Source: Thamnaconus septentrionalis (lineage: Eukaryota > Chordata > Actinopteri > Tetraodontiformes > Monacanthidae). Taken from it: DNA of 64,000 bases. The notes under the pieces are model-generated. The model had not been told where the DNA came from. It ran no database searches and saw nothing but the letters and a program-made list of their open reading frames with translations. This document shows positions 49,186 to 59,390 of this stretch, in pieces. The stretch spans positions 18,226,273-18,290,272 of the forward strand of contig CM020510.1 of the NCBI GenBank assembly GCA_009823395.1, in the 5' to 3' direction. The position numbers and the translations under genes were made by a program. Each line of letters begins with the position of its first letter. Within the stretch, counting starts at the first letter, position 1.

Positions 49186-50591
49186 AACAAACACAGCTCA
49201 GCGGCAAAATCCTGTTTGCATCAGAAAAATAAGGTTGTCATATTGATTATGCAGATGAGCGGCTAACGGGGGCTAACAGCCCCTCGGCCAGCCGGTTACA
49301 GCTGACACTCGGAAGGAGGGATTAGGACAAATGTAGCTCGCTGCTTTTCCCTCTGCGAGGCTGCGTGCGCCACTTTGAGGTCCAGGCCGGCGAGGAGCAC
49401 GGTGAATCACGCTGACATCTCTGCCGCGCTCCAAACAAAACGATCACGACCGCTCCCAAAGTTTGGACACACCTTCTCTTGCAATGTTTAGCTTTAGCTT
49501 TGCTACCGTCGACATTGCGAGATACATACAGATGAAAAAAATTGTTAAATAACCCTAAATGTGCTTTGTACTACGGGTGGCTGTTTCGAAGAATGTACAA
49601 TGTGTTTGAGTTATTGTCGTACTGATTTGGTAACTACATCACTCCGCATTTGCTCATAGTTTTAATGCCATCAGGGTGGGGATGTTAACAATTAGCGATT
49701 CATTTTCGATTAAGAATTTAATTGATTCAATTAAATTAGTCGCAATTAATTGAACTTTTTTTTTTCACAGGTGGTTAATATCATAACAGTGTAGTGGCAG
49801 GAAAGAGCAATTCACCTGTAGATACTGTGATGGTCACAATATCCCTAGAACAAGTCACTTTTAAACAACTTTTTAAAAAAAAAGTTGAAATGTGACCCAT
49901 TAGAAGTCAACTTAAAGTCTTAAAGAGGATAAATATTCAGGGTGTTTTTACTGTTCTCTAATGTAATAATAGGTCATATTGGACCCTCAACATTATTGAA
50001 GGGTAAAATAACGTCTTCCTTCCGCTTATCAATTAAGCGTTAATCGATTGATGAGGTCAACCAACTAACGATTAATGAATTAATCGATAATTTGCATCCC
50101 TACTTCTGGGAGAATCAACAATGTAAATAGTCATGAAAGTGAAAGAAAACCATAAAATGAGAAGGTTTCTCCAAACCTTTTGACTGGTAATGCTTAAGAA
50201 AAGCAATTTTTTTCATAAGCAGTCAGCAGCAATATGCAGCAAAATCTATAGGGGGTTTATTTACATTATTTTTTGTCTTTTTGGTCATAAAATTCACATT
50301 AAATTAATCAATTTAGACCAATTTTGAGTGGGTGACGTTTCTTTGGTTTTGTTTGTCCAAACTGCTGATCTGATACCCACTGGTACTGAATGTGGAATTT
50401 ATACATTCCACCTCAGTATGAAAAAAACAGCTTGTCAGAAAACTGCTCAAATGATATCTGGCGATTTAACCGGTTTTCATAAATCATTCCAGCTCTGCAG
50501 TGGCCTGTTAGAGCAATTTGTGTACATGGTTATGTTGGGGGGGGGGGATAAAAAAAAAAAAAATTGGATGGTAGGCTATTGAATGGGCCAC

Positions 50592-50636
<45 letters not shown>

Positions 50637-52522
50637 GACTTCAGGTGTGCGTCGCCGCCGCCGCACCGCCAGATTGCCATTTCCCCGCTCTGGCCCTATA
50701 GAAAGGCCGCGGCTATTCTCAGGATGAGGGTGTGATGTACAATTGAAGGGCAGGATTGAAACTGATTACCTTGTTAACTCCTGGCACCCGCTGGCAGCTT
50801 GAAATAGACCTAAGCGCCAGGGCCCTGATTTGCAAATGAATTACCCCCTCGCACTGGCCCTCCCCTTTTGCACCCCTCCCCCTGCTCCCTCCCGCACACA
50901 CACACACGCACACGCAGACTTTTTTTTTTTTTTTTTTTAAGTCAGTACGGTGCCAAGATCATCTTTTTTATATTGTGCCATGACAGATGCTGCGCGGGGC
51001 TACCATTGTTCCCCATCAGATTTTCCGGGGCTGCCGGGAGAGCCAAAAGATTTCCACATGTGATTTTTTTTCTTTCTTTCTTTCTCTCTCTCTCTCTCTC
51101 TCTCTTTTTCACACAAGCGTCCCTCCTGCCGTAGAGCTCGCCGGGTTTTTTTTCTTTTTTTGTTCTTTGTGTACCGCCGCTGCAATCTACTGAGTTTTGG
51201 AGCCCTGCAGAAATGTCGGGGATCTCCATTGTCTCCGACTGAATGATGGAGAGGTATTCCTCTGATTAGGAAAGGTTCTAATTGGGAGGTATGAAAGGGG
51301 ACCGCCGGCTATTGAGGACACCGCGGGGAAATTGATTGGCGCTCCAGGTCCCACTTTCGCTTTCTCTCCTCGCTCCGCCTTTGTCCTGCCAGCCCTTTTA
51401 TGTAACGAATTAAAAAGAAGTCAATTTTCTTTAAAACTCAACTCCGGCGGTTTTTTCCAGCGATCCCCTTTGGCACCGCGTCTGCCCGGAAAGGCTGAGC
51501 AGAGGTGAAGGAAAGTTGGGGATTTGTAGAGGCCCTCTTGTTCTGCATTTTTTTTTTTTTTATGCGATTAAAACTTCTACTTGTAAACACCCCCTAGAAT
51601 CATCACACTACTAAATCACTTTGGTTATAATACTAAAAAAAAATACCCCAGGTCCGACGCAGGCACAGTACTTGACTGTTCAACTACTTGCTGCTGAATG
51701 ATTTATTTTTTCTCATGCATTTGATTAAAGCAGTTACAATTAACAGGTAAATTAATCACGCATCCGTGTCAGTTCCAGCAATGGTGGAGAATTTTTCATG
51801 CTTTGGTAAATCTAATAAGAAGAGACTGATAAATGCAGAGACAACAGTGATATGATAGCATTGTTACCATGTAGGAAAAAAAAGGCAAACTTGTCAAGTG
51901 TCAAATGGAAAATTTATTAATGAAATTTTCACTCCAGAGTGATCGTATAAATGATCACGAGGCTTTATTTCAAACAAATTGGCTTTGTCCAAGTAGCTTT
52001 GAGCTCCTCGCTTCACAAGTGTTTCCTCGCACCATGTGTGAGTGTGTGTGCTCCACGACCAGGTACAAAAGCAGCATATGAACCAGCACGCTTGGGTGGA
52101 TTTATCACAGAGAGAGCAAGCGGCCAGGCGCAGATCAACCTTCGCCTTCTTATCCCCTCCTTTTTTTCTTTGACTTTTTTTTTTTATTGACTGCACTTAA
52201 GCCTCCCTGGTAGAAACATGAAGTGCTGAATTAGTTTGCACCCTTTTTAATGGACTGCTTTCCCACACCATTTCGGGATTATGCTTAAAGAGTGCCCCCC
52301 TCCCCTAACCCTCCCCACGCCATTTGGAGAAGGGAGGTGGTGCGGGGGGCGGAGGGGGGAGAGCAGCTTGCGAACCCTCGCTAGTGTACGTTTGCATTAG
52401 TGCGCCAATGCTGAATTACATAAAAAGCATATGTCTGTGTTTTGTTCCCGCCATGTGTGTTCTGCATAAGGGTGTGACAGCCCCCTGACTTAGCCCTCGC
52501 ATTATCCCCTCCTGCGAGCGCG

Positions 52523-52566
<44 letters not shown>

Positions 52567-53014
52567 CTCCAAGCCCTCCTCTCCTCTCAGCTGCATAAGA
52601 CCCTGAGAGGTAGCTCAAGAATACAATTTCAATGTCAATTGGCAGCCCTGCTAAAAGAGCGCTATGGAGATGGCAATCAGGCCTGGGGGAAAGCTGAGCG
52701 CCGTGTGTTATTGTGCTGCTGCCGCTGTGTGCGTGTGTGTGTGTGTGTGTGTGGACGTGGACGTTCATCTCACAGCTAGTTCCTATGAAGCCTTTGCCTT
52801 CTATTAGTTAAACAGGCAGATGTCGATGATTTGGTTTTGTGTGTGTGTGTGTGCGTGCGCTCACGCTTGCACTGGTGTCTCCATCACGTCGGCTCTTTAA
52901 TAAATATGCCTGCCATTCTATCAGCAGTCAAACAAGATCTTAGTGACACGCCTGACAAGCCATGCAACTGTGGCAGATGGGATCCGCTCTCTGTCGCTTT
53001 CTTCCTTATGAGCG

Positions 53015-53059
<45 letters not shown>

Positions 53060-54946
53060 CCTCTCTCTCCTTCTCATAGTGTTACAGTGTTCCGTCTTCC
53101 CCTTGCTGCTTTTCTCCTCCCACTCTACCCAACTAACACTGACTAATATGAAGCCACAAGCCTGCTACCCACTGGGGAAAATGCCATTTCTGCAGCCAAG
53201 GTTATTCCAGAAAGAGATGGCTACACTTATAGTAGTAGTAATACAAGTGTACTCAGTGAAATGGGTATTGATGCATAATCTTTGTGAGGAATCAAAATGT
53301 GGTACTGGACAGCTTAGTTCTAGGCCCGAACTTGTGATTTAGAGTAAGTTGATTAGATTTATCCCAAAGTCTTAATCTGCTCCTCTAATATCATTTTTAA
53401 TGACCAAGTGGAACACAAACTTGAAATATGGTTAGAATAAAAAAGGATTAGTCATTGGTTAATAAGATTTTCTTTGCAGATTAATTAGAATCTATACCCA
53501 GCCTCCATGTTTACTTTACTTGAGAGGATAATTTAACCTATTTGCATTTTCACTTGCTGCAGTCTGCATCTTGCTCTGGCTGCCAGACTCATGTCCAAAT
53601 GATCCGACATGGAAGCAGCATTAGAACTTTGCTGCTACCTAACCAGGCCCCCATAGTCCATTCATTTCAATGAAGTTGTTCAGCCAGCACATACGCCAAC
53701 AAAATGTTTGACTTGCGCATTAAGGGGCCAGGCGAGCATGCGCAGTAGTGTCACTTCCCATCATGCCTCTGTAACTCACATGATCTGTTTGGCCAATCAG
53801 AGCGATTCTGGGGAACGTCGCTTACAGACACGTCAGGACGCAGCCAATCAGAACGAGCTGAGACACAGCAGCACGTACGACGTCGTGACGTCACGTTGAG
53901 AATAAATTCTTTTATGCTGATTTTCTGGCCTTTGTCATTTTTTACACTACGACTAAAAGACCATAACTGCAAAATCTACAATCGAAAGATTTGATATGAA
54001 TCGCGTTTCAGGTCACTGTCGTCCTGTCAGCCGTTTTAAAGGCGTTTATTTTTGCATTGCGGTCTATTGGAAAAATACTTTTTGAGCCCATGGGATTTTT
54101 TTTTTTGCTGCAGTACAGAGTGCAGAGTTGCCACTGGGAAGCAATTGGCGCACCGCCATATTGCCAGTCCGGTATCTAGTTCTTATAATACATCCATGTA
54201 CCTAACCCACACAGTAGGATAGAAAGTTAGACAGACACATAGATAGATAGATAAATGGATAGAAAGATAGCTCCACCTAAGATGGCTTTGAAAAAAAATC
54301 TTTGGTTCTCGCTGGTGACGGATGAAAAGCGCGCTTTCACATGGAGCACTAAACACGACAAATTCCAGCATCTTCATTCAGCCAAGTTAAACTCACTGTA
54401 AACGGCCGGGCAGATTTCATCAGTGTCTGTCTGAGTCACTCCCAGCTTTCATGACTCTGCCCTCCCTTCATCGCTCTCCCTCCGTGCCCGCTGCGCTCGG
54501 CGGCTGTAATGTGGCCCCCGCGGTTGCAGCGAGCAGGCCACAGTGTCTCTGAGGCCTTGTGCTACACCGCCATTACGATCTGGCCTGCCTCCACTACAAA
54601 TTGGATGAACAGGCACTGACACATTTTCAATATTATTACATTAAACCAAGTGGATTTTGATTGATAAGCTAATATTGGCCTAATGCAAAACATCAATCAT
54701 GGCAAGTATATTAATTATTTAATATTCTGGTGTAATTCAGAAATCAATGCGGCCCGGGCGGAGAAAATAGCGGGAGAGGGAAACGGGAGATAAGGAGAAA
54801 AGGAAGGCTGCGTCCCCGAAGACCTCGGCAGATTATATGATGTTTTGGAAAGAGAGATGAGGATGGCAAAGTGTGTGTGTGTGTGTGTGTGTGTGTGTTG
54901 GAGAGAGAGAGATGAGTGCATCTAATGGATGTTGCGATCCCTTCGG

Positions 54947-54979
<33 letters not shown>

Positions 54980-57463
54980 ACAGCGGCGGGCAGCTCGCCC
55001 TTGATGAAGTCAAACCAGCACATGACCAGGTGGAGATGATAAATGAAAGTGAAGAGGTTAATGAAGGCTTGATCACACTAATAAAACACGGGGGCGAGGA
55101 AAAAATAAAAAATAAAATAAATAAATAGCGCGGCTTGATAAAGACGTGCGATAGGATCAAGGTTGCCGAATAAAAGGGGGAGTAAGTGGAGGAGGGGGGT
55201 GATGCGGGGGGCGGGGGAGGGGCTGAACACCGCCGAGCCCCCCGTGCTCCCCCGCGTTAGATTGTTTCCCGCTAATTGCGCTTCATTAGTGGATTACACG
55301 CACTGTCACCACGGTAACAAATGTCTCGCTGTCTGTCCGTCTCGCCCGTCATGTATAATGAATGTGGCAGGGTGTTTGTCACGACGTAATGTAATTACAG
55401 CCCGACCAAGTTTGCCTTAAGTGGTTGACTTGCACGCGCGGCTCGACTGACGGAGCGCCGGGAGCAAAACAAGCGCGAGTCTTCACCACCACCACCGCCG
55501 CCACCACGGTGGCCTCTTGATTTTTCCTCCTGTTTCTGCTCCCAGCTTCTCCATTATGTCATTTGCAAGACGTATTAATGATGCGCTGATGGCTCAGGTC
55601 AGTCGTCACCCTCGCTGCGGCCGCCGCTTGATGGATGGATGGGTGGATGGGTGGATGCTAGGGGGGAAGTAGCGGAGGGCGGGCGGGATGGATTAGAGAG
55701 TATGTAATTTTAGAGATGGTGTAGATTTACACTGTGATGCTGCTGGCTGCATTAGCAACTGAAGCCTGTCGATAAGCCTTCTCCCCTCCTCCCCTCCTCC
55801 TCCTCCACGCGCACGTACACACACACACAGAGAGAGAGAGAGAGAGGGAGCGAGAGAGCCAGGGTGAAGTTGTCAGTAATGGGGGCCAGAGTTGGATGGG
55901 GCGGGGTGTTTGTGTTCTCTTGATCTGTTGATTTCCACTGCTGCAAATTTGAAATGTGCCAAAATTGCATCTATTATTTAGTGCCAATTTGCTCTTTTTT
56001 TTTTTTTTTATCTGATTGCCTGCCCCACCCCCCCCTTTCCTCCACCCCAACCTCCACTGCTGAAACCCTGATAATCATGCTGCATGTTTTTATTCTCCAT
56101 TTTTGTAATTATTACTATTATTATTATTACTATTAAGGCTTAGATAACAAGCTCTGAGTTTCTCTTTGTGCTTGAAATTATTATGACTGCTGGACTCTGT
56201 TAGTTAACCTCTTTTTGTGGTGTTTTGATGCAAATACACACACACACACACACACACACACCAATTTGTGAGGTCACACGTACAATATTAACTCATTATC
56301 TCTTTAACTGAGCAGGCCTTTCTTAATTGAATCGGGGTCAACTCTGTGCACAGCAGTGGAATCCTGCTCATTCAATAACTGACAGCCAAACACAGATTAC
56401 CGCCGCAGCCACTGCTCGTATTTTCACAGGAGCTGATGCAATTAGCCAGGTAATCAGCCGGCCCCAAAGACTAAATGTCCAGGTTTTTTTTTTTTTCTTT
56501 TTGACCCACTGACTGACTGCATTTCCACGGACTTCCTTGGCATCCCGGCGATCAACCTCGTCCGATTAAAGCACCTTATTCGTGCAGATGCCTTGGATTT
56601 TTATTAGCAAACAGATGCAGCAAGTTATAAAATGCAAGACCGCTGTGACTTAGTCTGAGTAAATTGTTATTTTGGCACGACCAGCATGACTGTCAGCATC
56701 CGCTAAGCTGTTTGTGACGGGGTTAATAGGTCGGCATTCTGATGCCTGCTGCTGCCTTCACTTAACCGTTTTAACTTTTTAACGATTTAATGTGAGAATG
56801 AAAGAACTCAGTTTCTTAATTGCCCAAGACAGAAAATGCCCCTTTTTGTCAGTACCTGGTTTAAGATGCAGATATGCAGATGTAAAGAGTCACATTTTCT
56901 TAGTTTCCAGGTAGCAATATTAGATTTTTTTTCCGAGTAAGTCGCTGTGTACGCAATGTCTGTCCGCACAAACCAGAAAAATCCCTGGTATTCTTCAACA
57001 ACCGATTATAGTCAAAATGTTGTTCAATTTCACAAATGCCACTGTTTTCTATTTTCTCACTCTTATTTTGCAATTACGTATCAGACGCAAGATTTGTTGG
57101 GCAACATTTTTTTTGGGGGTCTGAAAATTTGTCATTTTCAAAACAATTTTGCCACATGCTGACAATCAGTGTCACAGTGGATCGGCAAAACTGAGCAAAA
57201 TGTCCAGTCAATTACTAAAATATGCAATATTGAAAATAAATTGCAACTCCATTGTTGGTTTGAGCCAGAATTGTTGAAAGTTTGCCCTTCTATTTTCTGC
57301 ACGTGTGTCCGGTCTCCTCTGACAGCACTGTGCATGAACAAAGTGTCTATATTATGCACTGACATTTTGTGTCTGCACTATATTAACGGTGGGCGAAATG
57401 TGTTTTTTTTTTTCTTCTTGTTGCAGGGATGCCGTGAACATCAAAAGTGGATTAGAACATCTG
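20400..57463 (+). CDS. rsrc1: rsrc1, arginine/serine-rich coiled-coil protein 1 (5' part, continues past window)
   Basis: Four coding exons (20400-20581, 23873-23995, 39875-40084, 57427-57463) join in frame into 184 codons. Residues 1-24 (MGRGSSDSEDGGRSRRKRKQ RRRS) match the RSRC1 N-terminus. Residues about 24-132 are a long Arg/Ser domain, and 133-171 an Arg-Asp then Lys-Asp charged run. The segment ends DAVNIKSGLEHL, matching the conserved motif just before PPAEQ in RSRC1. RSRC1 (SRrp53) is a nuclear speckle protein that acts in 3' splice-site selection and alternative splicing through its RS domain (family knowledge). The C-terminal coiled-coil half is not in the window; introns of tens of kb are normal for this gene. 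It is divergent from shox2, as in mammals. Confidence 0.92.
20582..23872 (+). other. rsrc1: rsrc1 intron 1
   Basis: A 3.3-kb GT-AG intron, AT-rich and poor in microsatellites compared with the rest. It contains a truncated dispersed fish repeat (20868-20955), a C run near 21033-21052 and T runs near 21840-21870. No coding signal; a 127-codon minus-strand frame at 22680-23063 has no recognisable features. Confidence 0.8.
20868..20955 (+). mobile_element. Truncated copy of the same teleost repeat
   Basis: CCAGGGCGTAACCCGCCTTT, GGCAGCTGGGATAAGTTCCA and GAGGATAAACAGTGATGAA match the 3' third of the repeat at 11345-11630 in the same orientation. The 5' part is missing. It lies in rsrc1 intron 1. 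Confidence 0.7.
23873..23995 (+). CDS. rsrc1: rsrc1 coding exon 2 (RS domain)
   Basis: A 123-nt exon after acceptor GTGTGCTCCAG|, ending GAGAGGAG|GTAACG. It starts and ends in phase 2, so it could be skipped without a frameshift. It encodes RRRRSSSSSSHSSARKRRSR followed by SADRDKGRSHRTHRSRSRER, typical RS-domain sequence. No other open reading on either strand explains it better. Confidence 0.88.
25430..25660. promoter_or_regulatory. Candidate regulatory element, rsrc1 intron 2
   Basis: A complex, CpG-containing, repeat-free block with TGTGATTAGCGGC, GTAATCGGCTTAGCGATAAG and a CRE-like TGACGTCAGC at about 25629. No ORF of interest. Conservation is not testable here. Confidence 0.28.
27824..28344. 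mobile_element. Non-autonomous DNA transposon (MITE) with long TIRs
   Basis: The first ~55 bp (TACGGTGGCTGACAAGGGCC...) are a near-perfect inverted copy of the last ~55 bp (...GGCCCTTGTCGGCCACCGTA). The interior is non-coding and A-rich, with repeated GCAAAC/GCGATGCAAAC motifs. TA at each edge may be the target duplication, but the GTAC palindrome at the ends leaves the boundary ambiguous. High TIR identity suggests a fairly recent insertion. Confidence 0.88.
30690..31240. promoter_or_regulatory. Strong candidate conserved enhancer, rsrc1 intron 2
   Basis: At least eight TAAT/ATTA cores occur between 30720 and 31180, many as full sites (ACATTAATTAGAAC, GATAATTAGAAAC, GCAATTAATGG, GGATTAATTACGGG, GTCTAATTATTTCTAATTGG). 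There are no simple repeats and no coding signal. This texture is typical of developmental enhancers bound by homeodomain proteins. The presumed target is shox2. Confidence 0.42.
32640..32735 (+). mobile_element. LINE-like 3' tail fragment
   Basis: TTTCATGGTACTTTGTACAA followed by TGACAATAAGACATTCTGAT and a short TTCTGAT repeat resembles the 3' end of fish L2-type LINE elements. Only the tail is present and there is no reverse transcriptase frame nearby. Confidence 0.65.
32841..32872. repeat. (AAG)n microsatellite
   Basis: A perfect run of about 10 units, shortly after the LINE-like tail. Confidence 0.96.
34703..34727 (+). repeat. Long G tract (G12-CA-G11)
   Basis: Two G runs split only by CA on the plus strand; strong G-quadruplex potential. 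Confidence 0.95.
36780..37340. promoter_or_regulatory. Candidate conserved enhancer, rsrc1 intron 2
   Basis: Complex blocks with CACATAATTACTGCAATGGG, GGCATAATTACTCTATTGAT and CCAATTTTAATGGATTGG, then a (GT)n tract at 37049-37077, then a second block (CCAATTTTCCCTGGAGATAA). No coding signal. The GT repeat sits between two conserved-looking halves. Confidence 0.35.
37049..37077. repeat. (TG)n microsatellite
   Basis: A perfect run of about 14 units inside a candidate enhancer. Confidence 0.96.
39466..39506. repeat. (GT)n microsatellite
   Basis: A perfect run of about 20 units, 370 bp before rsrc1 exon 3. Confidence 0.97.
39875..40084 (+). CDS. rsrc1: rsrc1 coding exon 3 (RS domain and RD/KD repeat)
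   Basis: A 210-nt exon after GACGCCACAG|, ending AAGAAAGG|GTGAGT; phase 2 at both ends, so also skippable in frame. It encodes SGSRSRRRRSQSRSRRRSRS, then RERDRNRHKG, nine Arg-Asp dipeptides, and a Lys-Asp-rich tail ending KADKKG. The RD run comes from a GATCGG hexanucleotide array. The antisense strand also reads open across the exon, but that is a shadow of the repeat. Confidence 0.9.
39969..40016 (+). repeat. Coding (GATCGG)8 hexanucleotide array in rsrc1
   Basis: Eight near-perfect GATCGG units (one GATCGA) encode Asp-Arg repeats in rsrc1 exon 3. A related GACAAG run follows at about 40037-40058, coding Asp-Lys. Such arrays are slippage-prone and may vary in length between individuals. 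Confidence 0.93.
40440..40790. promoter_or_regulatory. Candidate regulatory element, rsrc1 intron 3 start
   Basis: GC-rich, CpG-containing sequence flanked by AT-rich cores (GCATCATATGCATCTCC; CCTAATGTAATTGGAGGCCT; CCGTAATTGGACTTG). No recognised repeat and no splice-supported exon. It lies 0.35 kb after rsrc1 exon 3. Confidence 0.28.
45120..45178. repeat. (TG)n microsatellite, interrupted
   Basis: About 29 units with TA and GC interruptions. Further CA/GT tracts follow at 45325-45363, 45510-45540 and 45717-45760. Confidence 0.96.
46312..46360. repeat. (CCAG/CCAA)n tetranucleotide array
   Basis: About 12 units, mixing CCAG and CCAA. Confidence 0.93.
48043..48134. repeat. (GT)46 microsatellite, longest in the window
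   Basis: A perfect, uninterrupted 92-bp dinucleotide run in rsrc1 intron 3. Confidence 0.98.
49140..49184. repeat. (AC)n microsatellite
   Basis: A perfect run of about 22 units. Confidence 0.97.
49452..50192. mobile_element. Decayed Tc1/mariner-type element, internally deleted
   Basis: The left end contains AAAGTTTGGACACACCTTCT and the right end GGTTTCTCCAAACCTTTTGACTGGTA, the mutated inverted ends of a fish Tc1 family. GGGTGGCTGTTTCGAAGAAT and GGTAACTACATCACTCCGCA match its subterminal region. The transposase interior is missing, and the copy is interrupted by another element (49677-50102). Recognition is by memory of the fish Tc1 end sequences. Confidence 0.8.
49677..50102. mobile_element. 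hAT-like MITE nested in the Tc1 remnant
   Basis: A 426-bp non-coding, ATTAATCGAT-rich element with ends TGGGGATG and CATCCCTA (7 of 8 bases inverted). It is flanked by CATCAGGG (49669-49676) and CTTCTGGG (50103-50110), a decayed 8-bp duplication with 6 matches, the size expected of hAT elements. The flanking Tc1 sequence resumes without loss on either side. Confidence 0.7.
50594..50632. repeat. (GT)n microsatellite
   Basis: A perfect run of about 19 units. Confidence 0.97.
50640..51420. promoter_or_regulatory. Candidate regulatory blocks, rsrc1 intron 3
   Basis: Two complex blocks (about 50640-50850 and 51190-51420) with few repeats and motifs such as GATTTGCAAATGAATTACCC and GGTTCTAATTGGGAGGTATG are separated by T-rich and CT-rich simple sequence. 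No ORF with support. Enhancer function is inferred from texture only. Confidence 0.28.
52525..52565. repeat. (TG)n microsatellite
   Basis: A perfect run of about 20 units; a shorter one follows at about 52731-52752. Confidence 0.97.
53018..53057. repeat. (TC)n microsatellite
   Basis: About 20 units followed by CT-rich sequence. Confidence 0.96.
53793..53893. promoter_or_regulatory. CCAAT/CCAAT/CRE cluster inside rsrc1 intron 3
   Basis: Two GCCAATCAGA boxes (CCAAT at 53793-53797 and 53844-53848) lie 51 bp apart, followed by a palindromic CRE, GTGACGTCAC (53885-53894). The segment is CpG-containing within AT-rich intron. It could be a cryptic promoter, or promoter sequence inside an undetected dispersed element spanning roughly 53640-54180. 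No gene starts are evident nearby. Confidence 0.45.
54872..54978. repeat. Pair of (GT)n microsatellites
   Basis: Tracts at 54872-54898 and 54950-54978 are separated by a GA-rich spacer. Confidence 0.95.
54990..55420. promoter_or_regulatory. Candidate conserved enhancer, rsrc1 intron 3
   Basis: Complex sequence with GAGGTTAATGAAGGCTTGAT, CACTAATAAAACACGG, CCCGCTAATTGCGCTTCATT and CGTAATGTAATTACAGCC, interrupted by a short A/T-rich run and a G-rich patch. No coding signal. Confidence 0.33.
56290..56760. promoter_or_regulatory. Candidate conserved enhancer, rsrc1 intron 3 end
   Basis: A repeat-poor block with TTCTTAATTGAATCGG, GATGCAATTAGCCAGGTAAT and CCGATTAAAGCACC cores, about 0.7-1.1 kb before rsrc1 exon 4. 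No ORF with support. Confidence 0.28.
57427..57463 (+). CDS. rsrc1: rsrc1 coding exon 4 (37-nt micro-exon)
   Basis: A very short exon between CTTGTTGCAG| and CTG|GTAAGT, with a polypyrimidine tract before it. It completes a Gly codon and encodes DAVNIKSGLEHL, closely matching the family motif GNIKAGLEHL and leaving the frame at phase 0. The next expected residues (PPAEQ...) were not found before 64000, so the following exon lies outside. Confidence 0.88.
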
Positions 57464-59268
57464 GTAAGTTCAATTTGACGTCCCTTTCTTCCTATGAAAA
57501 CACTCACACACACACTCACCCGACACTCCGAGTGTCTTAATTCTAATGAAACTTCTGCAATCGGTGCTGAATGCGTGCAGCCCAGGAGGAGAAGGAGAGT
57601 CATGTGGGAAGGTCGAGTCTTCTGCAGGTGCTGATCCAACTTTTTACCTCTCACTGAATCGTCATCCGCTCTGTATACCTCTCTAAGCTGAGTGCACTTT
57701 TGCAGGACTCCGTCCTTCCTTCCTTCCTCTTGGTTCTGATTGAACCTTCTGACAGTCCTCTCCCATCCCAGATCAGAGGACCCCCCTGTCACCCCCCGCC
57801 GGCCTCCTGGGACGATCCCTAAAAGTTTAATGGCCGAGGGGTTTCCGAGGGTTTCTCGCCGTCGCTCCCTTTAATACAGGGTCAGAGCGAAAAGTCTTGC
57901 TCCCCTTTTTGGGTGGGAGGGATCCGAGGCGTGACGCGCCCCCGTATTCCAGCCGATGAATTATAGAGAGGGGTCAGCGAGGGTCCCGGCTCTCTGTGGA
58001 TGTCGCACACCCTCCCTCCCCTCGCCCCGTCGCATACAAAGATACGGCTCCCGCACCCTATGCGAATGACCCTCCCGCCGACCACCGCTTACCAGGCGTT
58101 AGGCAAATGACCCTGACTGCGCACCGGCGACTGACCCTGAAACTCAAACAGCCCACGGCAGCTCCAGACAAGTTGGCCTCGCGCTCACGCCGATATTTTA
58201 ACAGCAAAAAATGTTTGTTTGATTTTTTTATCATTGAGTGAATTAAAAAGGTTTCATTTGGTTAGCGGAGACCGTGAGGGTTACTTATTTAGCCTGTTGT
58301 TGCCAAGCATTCTGATCACAGAGCTGCAGCTAGTCACATTTAGAGCGCATCCATGCTAATTAGCAACACTTTATTTTCTTTTTTTTCTCAGCTTGTCTCT
58401 TAAAGCCATTATAAAGTGGCAGCCGTTTAAAAATAGAGTACAGAAGTGGTAGTTTGAGGTTGAGAGTGCGCGCATCCTAGGTGTGATTGATGTGCTTCTC
58501 CATAAAAGCCGGTGTGAATTATTCAATAGAGGAGAACATGCATAAACAGCATTAATCAATATGCATATTGACAGTCGTATCTGGCCAACCATTAGCGAGT
58601 TATTGCAGCTGTGTGGAGGAATGCCAGAAGTTCTTCATATGAAATGCGTAGAGAAAAGGTCAGCATGGCAGCACATCATCATGCAAGCATGTTCTCCATT
58701 TGCACTGTATGCATGGGTAAATTAGTACATTTCTCATATATGTTATGATTTCTTATGGTTAAACACACTTACTCCAAAAAATCTGTATGTCCTGTGTTTT
58801 ACCTAAATCATCCATGTTTGTGTCCATTTGTGTTCTGGTTGGTTCTACAGCAAGAGGACACATAGGGTCAAGTTAAAACCTGGGAAAGTCTTTGTCAAGT
58901 TTAGACGCACTTCTTCATACGTCTTGACACATTTCAGTACAGACAGTGCAATAGTGAATGCGTGTATTTATGGGCGTGGCTTGTGAAGAGGTTGTGCCCC
59001 TCAGCTGCCTGAGAGTTTAAACTTTGATTACCATCAGAGGTGGAGAACAGTAGAGTAGGAAGTGAGGCTCTCTCTGAAGTGGAGGCTGTTCCAGATGTCA
59101 TCTCCCTCCATGACTCGGGCACGTATTCCTGAAGGATTGTTAATGGGCATTAATGACTCTTCAGAAGTTCCTCACTGATTAGTGCATCAACCATATTGGC
59201 ATTTGTGATCACTTGGCCCAGAGCTTGTTGTATTTTGAGCTTCCTGAATTTGGTTTCCATCAAACAAT

Positions 59269-59272
<4 letters not shown>

Positions 59273-59305
<33 letters not shown>

Positions 59306-59390
59306 ATATATATGTAGGTATCTATATATATACACATATATACATATATGTGTATATGTATATATTATACATATATATGTATGTACGTAG
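59273..59390. repeat. (GT)n followed by TATA/CATA-rich repeat
   Basis: About 15 GT units pass into degenerate TATATACA units; an (AAT)n run follows at about 59445-59477. Confidence 0.93.

Larger units (their letters stand above)
40085..57426 (+). other. rsrc1: rsrc1 intron 3
   Basis: A 17.3-kb intron, the most microsatellite-dense part of the window (at least ten long CA/GT tracts). It contains the nested Tc1-like/hAT-like insertion (49452-50192), a CCAAT/CRE cluster (53793-53893) and candidate regulatory blocks (40440-40790, 49220-49420, 50640-50850, 51190-51420, 54440-54720, 54990-55420, 56290-56760). No extra exon is evident. Confidence 0.8.
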
